From: Portulaca oleracea
Taxonomy: Eukaryota > Streptophyta > Magnoliopsida > Caryophyllales > Portulacaceae
Length of the DNA stretch: 64,000 nt
Assembly: GCA_029582165.1 (NCBI GenBank)
Contig: CM055871.1
Span: 3,231,501 to 3,295,500, forward strand
Direction of reading: 5' to 3'
Part shown: in pieces, positions 36,501 to 48,613 of the stretch
Numbering within the stretch: the first letter of the stretch is position 1
Layout: each line of letters begins with the position of its first letter
The notes under the pieces: generated by a model
The model's database searches: none
What the model was told of the DNA's origin: nothing
What the model saw: only the letters and a program-made list of their open reading frames with translations
Made by a program: the position numbers and the translations under genes

Positions 36501-37654
36501 ACCTGGTATGAAAAATAGCCTCCCTTTGCTCCCATCCTGCCTCCACAGAAGAGTTGCTGAGAACTCTCATAATCACTAGCGATTCTCCTTCATCAGGGCC
36601 TTCCTCTACGTCATCATATACTAGTTCAGTCATCTCTCCTTCCTCAATCACCTCCCCTTCTTCCTCAGCTTCAGGTTCAGTAAACCAAGAAGCCTGATAG
36701 TCTGCAAGAGTAACTACCCTCTTGTTTGGACATTCTGAGGCAATATGCCCTAGGTTCTTTGTGGGGGTACAAGCCGTTTTTGTGGGAAATCTTGGGGTAA
36801 ATGGGGGTCTTTGGGCTGTGGGATAGGTTATGGGATAGGGAAATGGTTTAGGTTGCGGTTTGTAGGGTGCTTTGGCTTCAAATTCTTTCCCTCTGGACTT
36901 CCTTTGCGGTTCTACTTTGTGAGCCAATGAACTGAGCTCCTCTAAAGTAGAGTAAGTGTGCAACTCTATTCCTGATGCCTTCATTCAAACCCACTAAAAA
37001 CCTCAGCAAAACCTGTGTCTCACTCTCTTTTAGATCACATCTCCATAGTAGGTGTTCAAACTCCTTGGTATACTCTTTCACAGACTTACTCCCTTGCACC
37101 AATTGCTGTAACTTACCATAATTCTCCCTAAGATAGTTATTAGGCAAGAACTTGGCCACCAACTTCTTTTTCATTTTCTCCCAAGTTCTAACTTTCTCCT
37201 TTCCCTTCTATGCTCTTCTCTTCTGCATATTAGTCCACCAAATAGATGTATGTTTCTTCAATTTCAAGGCAATAAGCTTAACCTTCTTCTCATCATTAAC
37301 CTCTTTTAGATCAAAAACCCTTTCTACAGTTTGAAGCCAGTCTAAGAACACTTTAGCATTCGACTGACCTTCAAATTCTGGAATATCTACTTTGAAACCT
37401 AATTTATCATGCATTTCAGCCTTCTTCTGCCTTGATCTGACTTTTGTTATTCCAGAGTAACCCTCCTCTTCAACAAAAGGATTGCTGGAAGAAGAACTCT
37501 CCTCTTCATACTCAAAATCTCCCTTCAGACAACTCTTCTTCAAATACAGGTAGTGTTTTAGTTGTTCATTCAAGTATTTGACCAACCTTTCCAGTTCACT
37601 TTTCTGCCTCAAAGCTTGCTCGGCTACCTCCTCTGTAGTCCTGCTACTAGACAT
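33574..37654 (-). pseudogene. Gypsy gag-pol polyprotein, broken
   Basis: Minus strand, in order: gag (ATG at 37,654; capsid-like WTNMQKRR and QLVQGSKSVKEYTKEFEHLL), a zinc knuckle that has lost cysteines (GHIASECPNK remains), protease with IIDGGSYTNA, reverse transcriptase ([27 protein letters not shown], and YFDDI in another frame near 35,450), RT thumb, RNase H with DASGVG just before a stop, and integrase ([30 protein letters not shown]). At least six frameshifts or stops separate these parts, so the element cannot move on its own. The integrase tail reads SATYNIADL. No chromodomain was seen. Confidence 0.85.
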
Positions 37655-37709
37655 CCTTAAACTCAGCAAGAAGCCCTCCAAGAAAGTCCCTTAGATCTTA
37701 TATCAAAGT

Positions 37710-38482
37710 TGATGTATGTGCAGATCAATAGTAATCATAGTGCATTGATCTAGACAACACCAAAGGCTCTCCTAACCTTGTTGAATCAACTTAAGCTCTT
37801 CCTGGAGATGGAAAAGCACAAAGGAAAGAAAAACAAACAAATAACAAAAGATAAACTTGTGATTCTAACTGCTAAAGACCACACCACTGCAAGAACACAC
37901 AAGGGCAACACCTCAATTCACAAAAATGGATACAGACCACACCACCATCAGCATGAACTAAACTCTACAGTCACCTGCTAAGCTTGCCAAAGCTTAGTTA
38001 CAGTCAAGTAGAAGTGAGAGTTATTAGATACTCATAAACAAAGAGAAGCAAAGCTCCACCATTCATATAAACTCAGATAATGAGAATGGTTTTATAGAAG
38101 CTAGCTTATATATGATGCTTTAAGCAAGAAGCTGGCTTTCCTCGAGCAAATGGGGTTTCCTAAGGCTGAAGAAACCTCTAATTTGCCTCTAATCTACATT
38201 ATCATACATAATTGAGCAGCTTAAGACTAATATTACAATTAATTACATCAGTTTGAACCAAAGAAAGACAACAAAATGAAAATAAGTGATGGTTGTCTTT
38301 GATTGGTCCAACAGCTGCTTCTCCATGCATTATTTATTTCTTCACTTGATATTAATTACTCTCCTTGGCTGATGAGTGCTGGTAGTAAAAGGAATTAACT
38401 GAGGTAATTCGATCGTAAGGGGAAATGGCAAAATAATCTTGATAGAAATCACAATTCCTTGAATGTCCCAGCTGCTTGAACA
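37710..38482 (-). repeat. 5' LTR of the gypsy element
   Basis: Closely similar over its length to 30,529-31,300, with scattered substitutions and small indels. The AAGCTAGCTTATATATG region (about 38,098-38,116 on the plus strand) contains the likely TATA box. Confidence 0.85.
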
Positions 38483-38486
38483 TTTA

Positions 38487-38778
38487 TGTAACGCTCCGGC
38501 CCCACCCGGGTCGTGGATATTACCGATAACTGCTTCAAGGATCGCTGACTGGCCCCACAAATCACCATGATTCTTTCCAGCGTGCTTCGTCCTCGCTCAC
38601 ACGCTGCCTGAGAAAATTTCCCAGGAGGTCACCCATCCTTTGACTACTCCCAGCCAAGCACGCTTAACTGAGGAGTTCCCAACGGATGAGCTACCATAAA
38701 AGAAGGTGCACCTTGGTGATATAAGTAGTCATTTCAATCCCTTTAAGCCACACTTAACCATATATCCGGGGTGTTACA
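38487..38778 (-). mobile_element. Cassandra LTR with embedded 5S rRNA-derived sequence
   Basis: On the minus strand the 292-bp unit starts TGTAACACCCCGG and ends GGAGCGTTACA. Inside it, the minus strand carries 5S rRNA sequence including GTTAAGCGTGCTTGG and GGATGGGTGACCTCCTGGG, which cover the 5S internal promoter boxes A and C. That combination defines the Cassandra terminal-repeat retrotransposons. No partner LTR or matching target duplication was found. It lies four bases from the outer end of the gypsy 5' LTR. Confidence 0.85.
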
Positions 38779-39974
38779 ACTGAGCATGCCCGCAGGCATT
38801 CTGGCCCAATAGAGCCCAACTACGTGGTTCCCTACGCCATGGACGCTTACTAAGGCACGTGAATTTGATGTAGGTTGAATTGAAATCGACTCCATATCTA
38901 GAGGTATGGGCTAGGCCACCCACACTCGAGTTATCGTCATGCATTGAGATGCATGTTAGGCCTCGAAATTCAGGCCAAAGTTTTTGGAAAACATGTTATG
39001 CCTGGAGGCACTTATGTGTTTTATGGACAACCCAACTTCAACAACCATCACTTCTTCATTAGACATCTGGCTAAGCCCATTCAAGTCTAGTTAAAAAGCT
39101 TGTAGTGTGTACTTTAAGTTCCCCAAACTAGATAAGCAACAAAGGTCAGTGGAAAGACTGACGATTTAAAGAATAGGCCTCGATACACGAGAATGGCTCC
39201 GAATAGCAGGGTTTTGAAAGATTTGGATGTGGGATGGGCTAGAGATGAAAAATGGGTGAATGTAAAATGTTTTTTTAATTGAGTGGTTTCTCATCATTTA
39301 TGCATTGCAAAATCACAATGTTTACAAAGCTGAATTGAATGCAAACTTCAGTGTGTACACTCATACATGCATGACTTGCACTCGACTAATTTAATATATT
39401 ACTTAAATATTTTGGAAATAAAGCGGAGAGGACATTGGAGATAACAGATATTCTACCCAGAATACAAATATCATTTTCTTTGACAAATATAAAAACTCTA
39501 GAACTATTACCCTAGCTAACTTCTGAAAATAGATCGCTATCCCCAAATTTCATGAAATAGTAAAGTTGCTTAAATTGATGGTGGGATGTGTTCAACGTCT
39601 GGGTTTCATTTAAGTTTTAGGTCATTAGGGTCGGCCGATACTTTATTTTTGTATAACAGAAAAATATGGTACATACTATTTTGCTTAGGAAAATATTATT
39701 TACTAGTGTAAGAGTTACTGTAAAACTATTACATCACACTTTTTATACTTGTTTTGCAATGAAACTTTTGAGATATTTGATTTGTGGAAAGAAACATTTG
39801 ATCTATTATTCAATTAATACAAAGACAATACACTCGACAAAAATAGAAAACAACTGGATTTACCACCAGGAGAATAATGCATGAAAACTGAAAGGGAAGC
39901 TAATACACACAAGGAAGAAACCTCCAATTAAGAGCGTACACAAGGTTTACACTCGACTTAACCAGTGAAAAGTA
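38779..39974. other. Unassigned sequence after the Cassandra LTR
   Basis: The first 300 bases are less AT-rich than the rest and read in short plus-strand frames (for example PNYVVPYAMDAY, then GGTYVFYGQPNFNNH) broken by stops. This may be a decayed gene piece, but I cannot name it. The rest is AT-rich intergenic DNA and the 3' flank of the knottin gene. Confidence 0.35.
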
Positions 39975-41590
39975 CTAAGGAATCCAGGGATAATTACAAG
40001 TCTTGTCAGAGGACCATGGCCACAGATAACTGCAGAAAGCAAAGGAGTCGCAACATGGAGCACCACCATCAACACAGGTATAACCAGTTAGGTTACACCA
40101 CCCCTCTTGTAATACTCTTCCTGAAGTTGGTTCCCTTTGAACCGTTTGCATTGTCCTTGCACATTTCGTTCCTGTATATTTTCGCATGCTCATCAATCGT
40201 CCATTACTTTGCATAGAAAACTCATTTATTATAGTCCATCGATTCTTAGTACTTAAATTTGACGACCTATAATTACATCAAAAGTTTGTTTTTATTACAA
40301 GGTTAAGCATTATACCTAATATCCTCTTCTACTCTGGTAATCTATTACAATGGTAAGAATAGAGTCTTAGTGGTATAAGCATCTAAATGGCTATAATTTT
40401 CATGGTGAGTATTGTAGTAGTTTTAGGGATTCATTATGGGACTACTTTAGGGACTTATGTAGAAATCATATCTCAATAATAATAGATTAAAAAGTTGAGT
40501 ATGACTATTATGCAAACTATCCTAATTAAGAATAATATTAACGGTATGGTAATGGTCAATGAAGTACTAACTCTAACTTTACGTAGTCTTATGTGAACTA
40601 GTGGTATAGACAAGATTGGCTAAATATAGTAAAAATAAAAAAGAATGTTGAAAAATAAAAAGAACGAGTGCATTTAAAAGTAAAATAATAACCATTTTAA
40701 ATTTCACTTAAATCACTCAAAAAAATATAAAGACATTTAAATCATTATAAAGATAAATTTCATTACTTTAAGGGTTATTGTGACTTATAAGTTATATAAA
40801 AATATTTATTTATTTATATTTTTTCACAAATATAAAAATATGTATAAAATGAGCATTATCTAGTATGGTTGATAAAATAAGACTATTATTTATATTTTTT
40901 GACCTAACTAATAAATTTTATACTTTTATAACTGATAAATGTATATAATTACTAGAGAAATTATTGATAAAAGTTACAAAAATGTGTATTATGGACAATT
41001 TAAAAAATAATTACTAATAAGTTTTATACTTTTATTAACCATCTTGATGCAAGATGCGTATCAGTGTCCAATTTAAAATGTACTACGTCATGTCGTAATT
41101 AACCCATGTTAGCGCTGACAAAATTAAAATTCGGGTTGGGGTAAATTCGGTCAACATCCAAATTCGGAGGAGCAATTCATGTCCAAGTCCGGTTTTTATT
41201 CGGATCAGACCGGGTCGGACGATTCGAACGGAGCTAAATTCGGGTCAGAATCAAGCTCAGACAATAGAAAAAGAGAAATATTATCTCTGAAATATTTGGT
41301 AAATTCAGTCAATATCAAAATTTTGATGAAAAACCTATATCCGGACCTAATTTTTTCTGAGTCGGATAAAATTTTACCGGCTCTAACCCACGTAAACAAC
41401 ATGCAGGCAACGAGGGATTCACAAACATTCAACTCAGTAATGCAACAGTTAAACCGTGAAACAATAGCAAGTAATAATCAATTGAATAAAAACAGTGGGC
41501 ACACTAGATTTCAGTAGAACAACCTGAAAGCTGAAGCAAGAGGATTCCCAGAATAAAAAGCCTGACGAAGGAAGACGAAGACGTATCCAT
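39975..41590 (-). CDS. Small secreted six-cysteine knottin precursor (about 87 aa)
   Basis: Exon 1 (41,524-41,590) encodes MDTSSSSFVRLFILGILLLQ, a clear signal peptide, and ends at CAG|GT. Exon 2 (39,975-40,171, acceptor TACAG) joins in phase and ends in TAG; total length is exactly 88 codons. The C-terminal 42 residues have cysteines spaced C-x6-C-x6-CC-x5-C-x11-C, the inhibitor cystine-knot pattern of plant knottins such as amaranth amylase inhibitor-type and Mirabilis-type peptides. A propeptide of about 23 residues separates signal and knot. A second in-frame acceptor (CTTCAG, exon starting near 40,125) would shorten the propeptide. Function is inferred as defence or inhibition. The Trp-Pro-Trp loop before the last Cys is distinctive. 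Confidence 0.72.
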
Positions 41591-41685
41591 GCCTTCAACC
41601 GAAAATTCAAGTGGTATTTGACAATCACCAATAGTTATCTCTATGAATTTGATGTTATGGGCAATTTGAAGCTTAAAACACAACT

Positions 41686-41693
41686 TATTTATA
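41686..41693 (-). promoter_or_regulatory. TATA box of the knottin gene
   Basis: TATAAATA on the minus strand about 95 bp upstream of the knottin ATG. It supports the gene model independently of the coding evidence. Confidence 0.6.
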
Positions 41694-41699
41694 GTCACC

Positions 41700-42487
41700 C
41701 TTGAAGGAAGAAAGGCATTTTTATGCTTAATATTCTAACTTTCATCTGTCTCTAGCACATGGCAATATCATTTTTTTTTTTTTTGTTGATAGCTATAGCT
41801 TAATAATTTGTGCTTGTTATAATATTCATTATTTATTTGACTTTCATCTTTAGATCGTCATTGTTTTATATATATTCTCTTTTTTTATCAATCTTTTATT
41901 GTTAAGTAGTTGGAAGACTTTTTACGAAAGGGACCGTTCATTAGTTCATTGATCAACTTGCACTTGCTTCTGCACTATAGACAGATCCCAGATATGGCTA
42001 TGAGTAGCTAACACCACAGATAATATTAAAAAAACAAATCAATGATTTAGTATAGTTTGTGATAAAAATTATGAGTTTTATGTGAATTGGATGAATATAA
42101 TAGTATATTAGTCATCCTTAATTGAAAAACATAAATCAGTCATTGACAATTTGTACCTACCTACACTAACTTGTACTTACACGCACCGATTTGCATCAAC
42201 TTGCACACACTTGAAGTTTGTGTCATTAATTCTTTTTTATCCCTCATCGTTGAAATTTGATATTTTTACCACGTCATTTGAAATCCGTATTATATATAAC
42301 CTTACGAGTGATTGTTTGTATTTTTGGACCCTTTAATTTATATATTCAGTGATAGGCATTATAGGGATAGGTCTTTATTTTAAGGGTTCTTGGGCGTTAA
42401 TACACTGTACTTTGAAGTTGTTGGATAATAATGCACTTAACTTTTTTCTTGAACAATAATATACTGTAGTTTAGGGGTGTTGGATAA
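41700..42487. other. Intergenic, partly repeated sequence
   Basis: AT-rich. The last 100 bases contain two copies of a TTGGATAA-type segment, the second being the Helitron insertion site. No gene seen. Confidence 0.4.
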
Positions 42488-44458
42488 TCTATATATTATA
42501 ATAGAAATTATTGTGGGTCCCACGAAATAGAGCCACGGGAGTGATTATAGGGGAATTGGTCAATCACAACATAGAAATTTTTTTTTTCTATTTTCAATTT
42601 TTTTTATTTTCCATCCGGATTTTATTTTAAATTAAAAAACCAGAAAGTATCACTAATCCTTGACTGCTTTGGATTCTGAGTTTAATTATTTTGGTGCAAA
42701 TAATAATAAGAATCTATATCTATATCTATATAATATTAATAGTAAAGTTTGTGAGTCCCGCTAAATGAAGAAAGTAGATTGATTGTAGAGATTTCAACCA
42801 ATCAGAAGATAGATAAGTACCTAATTAAATTATTTTGGTCCAAATATCAGTAATTATTTTGACAAAATAATCTATATATTATAATAGAAATCATTGTGGG
42901 TTCCACGAAATAGAGCCACGGGAGTGATTGTAGTAGAATTGGTCAATCACAACGCAGAAAATTATATTTTTTTCTATTTTCATTTTTTTTATTTTCAATC
43001 CAGATTTTATTTTAAATTAAAAAAACCCGAAAGTATCACTAATACTTGACTGCTTTGGATTCTAAATTTAATTATTTTGGTGCAAATAATAATAATAATA
43101 ATATATCTATATCTATATAATATTAATAGTAAAGTTTGTGGGTCCTGCTAAATGAAGAAAGTAGATTAATTGTAGAGATTTCAACCAATCAGAAGATAGA
43201 TAAGTACCTAATTAAATTATTTTGGTCCAAATATCAGTAATTATTTTGACAAAATAATCTATATATTATAATAGAAATCATTGTGGGTCCCACGAAATAG
43301 AGCCACGGGAGTGATTATAGGGGAATTGGTCAATCACAACGCAGAAAATTATATTTTTTTCTATTTTCATTTTTTTTATTTTCAATCCATATTTTATTTT
43401 AAATTAAAAAAACCCGAAAGTATCACTAATCCTTGACTGCTTTGGATTCTAAATTTAATTATTTTGGTGCAAATAATAATAATAATATATATCTATATCT
43501 ATATAATATTAATAGTAAAGTTTGTGGGTCCCGCTAAATGAAGAAAGTAGATTAATTGTAGAGATTTCAACCAATCAGAAGATAGATAAGTACCGAATTA
43601 AATTATTTTGGTCCAAATATCAGTAATTATTTTGACAAAATAATCTATATATTATAATAGAAATCATTGTGGGTCCCACGAAATAGAGCCATGAGAGTGA
43701 CTGTAGGGGAATTGGTCAATCACAACGCAGAAAATTATATATTTTTTTCTATTTTCATTTTTTTTATTTTCAATCCGAATTTTATTTTAAATTAAAAAAA
43801 CAAAAAGTATCACTAATCCTTGACTGCTTTGGATTCTAAATTTAATTATTTTGGTGCAAATAATAATAATAATAATAATAATAATCTATATCTATATCTA
43901 TATAATATTAATAGTAAAGTTTGTGGGTCCCGCTAAATGAAGAAAGTAGATTAATTGTAGAGATTTCGACCATCAGAATATAGATAAGTACCAAATTAAA
44001 TTATTTTGGTCCAAATATCAGTAATTATTTTGACAAAATAATAATAATAATAATAATAATAATCTATATAATAATCTATCTATATATTATAATAAAAATC
44101 ATTGTGGATCCCATGAAATAGAGTCACAGGAGCGACTGTAGGAGAATTCGCCAATCACAACGTAGAAAATTATATTTTTTTATTTTCAATTTTTTTTATT
44201 TTCAATCCGAACTTTATTTTAAAATTAAAAAACCGGAAAGTATCACTAAACTATATACAAATGAGAATATAAATTAGAAAGAGGGCAAATATACAATGAT
44301 AAATTTGTAGGCCACCCCCAAATATTGAAAGGAGAGTGATTATAGGTATATAGACCAATCAGAATGCACATAATTTATTTATTTATTTGACAAATAAAAA
44401 TTCGGATAAATAATATACACAATAATAAGTAAATAATCTAGACGGTAACTTTTTTTAA

Positions 44459-44510
<52 letters not shown>
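44459..44510. repeat. (TAA)n microsatellite
   Basis: About 16 AAT units inside the 3' part of the Helitron, with another short run at 44,582-44,600. Confidence 0.9.
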
Positions 44511-44720
44511 TAAGATACACAAAGTGAATATGTAGAAAATTAAATGTTTTTTAAGATACAAGAAGTGAAATATAAAAGTCATAATAATAATAATAATAAT
44601 ACATGATTATATTTTGGTGCAACTATAAGTAATTATAATTATTTTGAAATAATATTTCTAAATTATATTTACAATTTCTATTAAATTTTTGATTTTTTAA
44701 AATAACTATTTTAATATACT

Positions 44721-44735
44721 CCGTGCATCGCACGG
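44721..44735 (+). terminator. Helitron 3' hairpin
   Basis: CCGTGC/GCACGG stem with an ATC loop just before the CTAG end, the rolling-circle termination structure of the family. Confidence 0.85.
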
Positions 44736-44747
44736 GTTGACGCCTAG

Positions 44748-45533
44748 TAATGCACCTAAAACGATTCCGGCGATGGCTAACTCGGTGACAGTTTTACGTG
44801 GTGGTTTGAGGAGCAAAAAAATTTAAAATCGTTACTAAATTAATGCGTTATCAGGCATTGTCAGCAAGTGCAAATGAAATTTAATTACTTTTTTTCAAAT
44901 AACACCTCATTACTCCACATTTTCACTAATGTAAACGATGTTTTTTTTTTTTAATCATATGGGCATGACTCTTTGATGAGTTTGTGAGCATGATTGGATA
45001 TCTGTCGGACATTAAGTATAATTTCCGTAGACATCAAATATGAATGATGAGCATCAAGTATAATTTTTATGGACATCAACATTTGATGTCCGCCAAACAA
45101 AACCTATAGATTTCCTTGGCTTACAAATCACACATTTACCGGAAAAGTTGGTAGATTCACCGGAAAAGTTGCTAAATAAAATTAGTTTAAAAGCTTAGGG
45201 TATGTGAATATTAATTTGAAAATACCATGATTGTATTTATAAATATTATAAATTTGAAGAATACATGTAAATTTTCTGTTACAAAGTCCAAAGTTTTCAT
45301 TTTCAATGATAGTTCTTATTATATTATTATTATTATTATTATAATTATGAATGTAAATATCAATAATTACTACTAATAATTAATTATTAAATGTTATAAT
45401 TAATTAATAATAATTGATAATAATTGGAAATATAATAATTAATAATTAATAATTAATAATAAACATAAACATAAATATAAATAATAAATAATAAATTATT
45501 ATAATTAGTTAATAATAATTGATAATAAATAAT
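44748..45533. other. Intergenic, increasingly (TAA)-rich
   Basis: No gene recognised. From about 45,300 it is almost entirely A, T and TAATAA-type repeats, the target of the following LTR element. Confidence 0.5.
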
Positions 45534-46040
45534 TGTAACGCCTCGTAAATTCAATTATAGAAAAGTCAAAGTCAAACTAACGTTAACAGACAAAATTTAG
45601 CGGAAGACTCAAACTCTTATTGGGCGTCACTACCGTATCCCCAAAGGAATACAAAGCGAGAAGGAACTACAACTGTCTGATAACGGGTAAAACAAACTAA
45701 CAAACTCATACTTAGAAAATAAACCTCAAAACTAACTTCAAGTTCCTCATAAAAGAAAAACAACATAATTAACGACTTCTAAACATGGCGTCTCACTTCT
45801 AATTCCCGTCCCCAGCATATAGATCTTCACCTGAAAACAAAACATTTCAAAAAATGAGGGGGAAATCTCAATAATGTCTAACCTTAACGTTAAAAACAAG
45901 TTAAGTTCATTTCAATTCATTTGAGGGAGAGGGAACAAGTCAAATCATTTCACAAACATTTGAACCCTTAACTGTTTTCCTCAACCCAACCAATTCATAT
46001 TTTATTATGCGGGCGGGATACCCATCCCTTAGAGTAACAT

Positions 46041-46191
46041 CGCCTACCACAGGCATCAAGAGAGTTCGCCTACCACAGGCATTAAAAATATTCGCCCACC
46101 ACATGCATCAAAGTTCGCCTACCACAGACATCAAAGATATTCGCCTACCACAGGCATCAAAATATTCGCCTACCACAGGTATCAAAATATC
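46041..46191. repeat. Minisatellite, six units of 23-26 bp
   Basis: Units of the form CGCCTACCACAGGCATCAAA start at about 46,041, 46,067, 46,093, 46,116, 46,142 and 46,167, within the long LTR. Confidence 0.88.
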
Positions 46192-48601
46192 CACTATCCT
46201 ATATTAGGGAAGAAGCCTTGATCTCCTGGTCTATAACCCGGCAGGATACCAAATCCTGTACTCCGGGTTATGCCCCGAAACCCGCTTAATGTTTCACTTT
46301 GAATTATTAGTATCTTATGCAAAACTCAACTCACAGCTCTCAAGTCAAACCCAACCCAGGTTATCAAAACCAACAAAAAAACTACTTATAAAAGACCATC
46401 TCAATTTCAACAACTCATAAATCAACAATTACAAACAATTATCCAAAACAGATGGTCACATTTTCCACATAAAGTCCCCTTTCGGGATGAAATTCTCAAA
46501 ACAAATTAGAAAACATTAAAACACATTTAAAGAGCATCCCAGTGGGGATTAGAGCATAAACATTACCTGGTTAACTTCACTTCACAGCTAAGACGAACAC
46601 ACTTGAGCTCACTAACGACGCGAATTAGCTCGGGCCTAAAATAAGAGTAATTATTCTAATCAAAACTCGTCCTTCGAAGTTAGTATTAACTACCTTCTAC
46701 CTAACCCTCCCCTAGGAACACTATAGGTTCCCATCAATCATGGATCTATACTGTAAATCACCTAACACATTCCAAGTAATCACATAACAAGATCAAAACA
46801 ACATTTCCATTCAACAACACTTTCATTAATAAATAACATTGACAAAACAGATTACAGCATCCACATAAAATGGGTCAAAACTTGACTTCCCGACATCCTA
46901 TGGGTCTGGTTTTGGACTTTTCGGAAACCTCGGGATGTCGAGTAAAACTCTTATGTTGACGACTAAGCCCATATCACCCTCGAAAGACTCTAAAAGTACC
47001 AAATCTTCCAACTGGTCCAGTTCCGACAGGTTCTGGTAAAACGACTATAACTCGAGCTATACAACTCAAAAGTCCGTTCCGTAAAATTCCTATGAAAGCT
47101 AACATCTAGGGGAACCTCCAGTCCAAAGGGTTCGATCAAAGGACAACTATACTAATCGTGGTGATCCGATCTTTAGACCCCATCAAACCTGTCCCGTTAC
47201 CGGTTTACATTTAATTTGCAAATTCGGTTCTAACTTCCACCAATCAATCCCGGGGTCCTAATTAGGGCTTAGAACAGTAACTAAGATCCAAAGTAATTAA
47301 CCTAATCCAACTAAGGTCCAAACATCAAACCTCCTATCATCAAAACCAAAATGTAAAACATGAAATCAACCTTAATATTTCCACTAACCCTAAAAGCATG
47401 CATGAAATAATAAAAACATTATCCTAAACATGAATTCTAAAATAAACTTATTCAAGGTCCTATAATGACAACATGGAAGAGTATAAAACATGAATTTCTT
47501 AATCAATAATCAAGAAGGAACTTAAAGAACATGTGAATAAAAATATAAAGAACATATAAACATTTAAACTACCAATCAAGAATTCCAACAATTAGTTTCT
47601 TCATACAAGATTCAATCAAGAATCCTAAATTAGTGAACAAGAGTCGAACTTTAATAATTCAATCGCCTAACTTATTAAACAAGATAAGATTAAACATGAG
47701 TGAAATAAAGAACATGCGAATACTTAATTAACGATTCAAGAACTAATCTAGGTAATTAAACTTTTAATTCGTGCATACAATAATAGTGTCATCTAAAACC
47801 CTAACATGATTCTCATTAAAACAAGCATCTCATATAATCGAATATTAATAATTTCACTACAATTATTACAACCCTAAAACACCAAATTAAAACATAAAAG
47901 TTACATAAAATAATTTAGACAAATTACACATAAATAATACAACACAAGAACAAATAATTACAAATAACAACTTAATAAAAATTACACCCTTAATTACCCA
48001 AATTACAAGATTTAAAACAAGAAATAATAATCATAATAATTACAACAAAAAAAATAAAGAAAAACAGAAGAAAAATTTCAAGAATAGATTAGGGTTTACG
48101 TTAGGGTTTAGGGCACGGTTTTTCCGGCGAGTGTGGGCGGTCGGTCGAGGTGGCGTTAGCGGCGCACGGAGGTCGGAGGACGGTGTCCAAAACGGCGTTG
48201 AGCAGCGGGGTTATGGTGCGGTGGTCGATGGGCTTCGGACAGCAGCAACCAAGACGTCCGCGGCTGTCTCCTTCGACTGTGGGTGTGCGACGATGGCTCC
48301 GGCGGGTGACTGCGACGGCGGCAGGGACTCCGGCGGCAATGACTACGCGGGCGACGGTGGAAGTGGAAGGTGGTGTGCGTGACAGGAGGGAGACAGAGAG
48401 ATCGAGAGGGAGAAAGAGAAAGAGAAAGAAAGAGAGAGAGAGTGGTTGCGGCGGTTGCCGATGGCGCAGGCGGCGGTGGCTGCGGTGGTCGGCGCAGCTG
48501 TGGCTGGGCGGACGACAGAGAGACGAGGAGGAAGAGAGAGAGGGAGAGGAGGGGTGAGAGGCTAGGGTTAGGGTTTGAATTAGGGTTTTGAGAGGAAGAT
48601 T

Positions 48602-48613
48602 AGCCTTTTATAC
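48602..48613 (-). promoter_or_regulatory. LTR promoter TATA box
   Basis: TATAAAAGGC on the minus strand is followed by AAACCCTAATTC and a C/T-rich, then GC-rich leader (48,120-48,590). This imitates a plant gene promoter and 5' untranslated region, as is usual in long chromovirus LTRs. Confidence 0.55.

Larger units (their letters stand above)
30529..38482 (-). mobile_element. Ty3/gypsy LTR retrotransposon, both LTRs present, degenerate
   Basis: The LTRs of about 772 bp lie at 37,710-38,482 (5') and 30,529-31,300 (3'). On the minus strand they begin TGTTCAA and end CATACATCA. A tRNA-like primer site follows the 5' LTR. Flanking pentamers (ATCAT left, TTTAT right) do not match, so either the target duplication decayed or the ends rearranged. 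The 3' internal region is split by a nested solo LTR (31,636-33,294). Confidence 0.85.
42488..44747 (+). mobile_element. Non-autonomous Helitron with tandemly repeated 5' region
   Basis: It begins TCTATATATTATAATAG after host A and ends CTAG before host T, the A|T insertion of Helitrons. A 6-bp-stem hairpin (CCGTGC-ATC-GCACGG, 44,721-44,735) precedes the terminal CTAG by 8 bases. Joining the flanks gives GGATAATAATGCAC, which also occurs just upstream (near 42,424), supporting the empty site. The inside is a tandem array of units of about 385 bp starting at 42,488, 42,871, 43,258, 43,644 and 44,079 (last one degenerate), each opening with the 5' terminus. There is no Rep/helicase, so it is non-autonomous. 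Confidence 0.85.

Noticed and set aside
38600..38720. Genuine 5S rRNA gene
   Set aside because: The sequence is diverged at both ends and sits within TGTAACA...TTACA LTR borders, so it is Cassandra-derived.
41179..41517. 112-aa plus-strand ORF next to the knottin first exon
   Set aside because: No recognisable motif, in repeat-like GGGTCGGA-containing DNA; the minus strand has better gene evidence.
44379..44582. Tyr-repeat ORF (and the similar one at 49,454-49,639)
   Set aside because: Translation of (TAA)n microsatellites.
46041..46191. CRISPR-like array
   Set aside because: Units are head-to-tail with no unique spacers, inside a plant LTR; it is a minisatellite.
48131..48591. GC-rich overlapping plus-strand ORFs (Arg/Gly/Ala-rich)
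   Set aside because: They lie in the leader-like part of a chromovirus LTR, which runs on the other strand; base composition explains the open frames.
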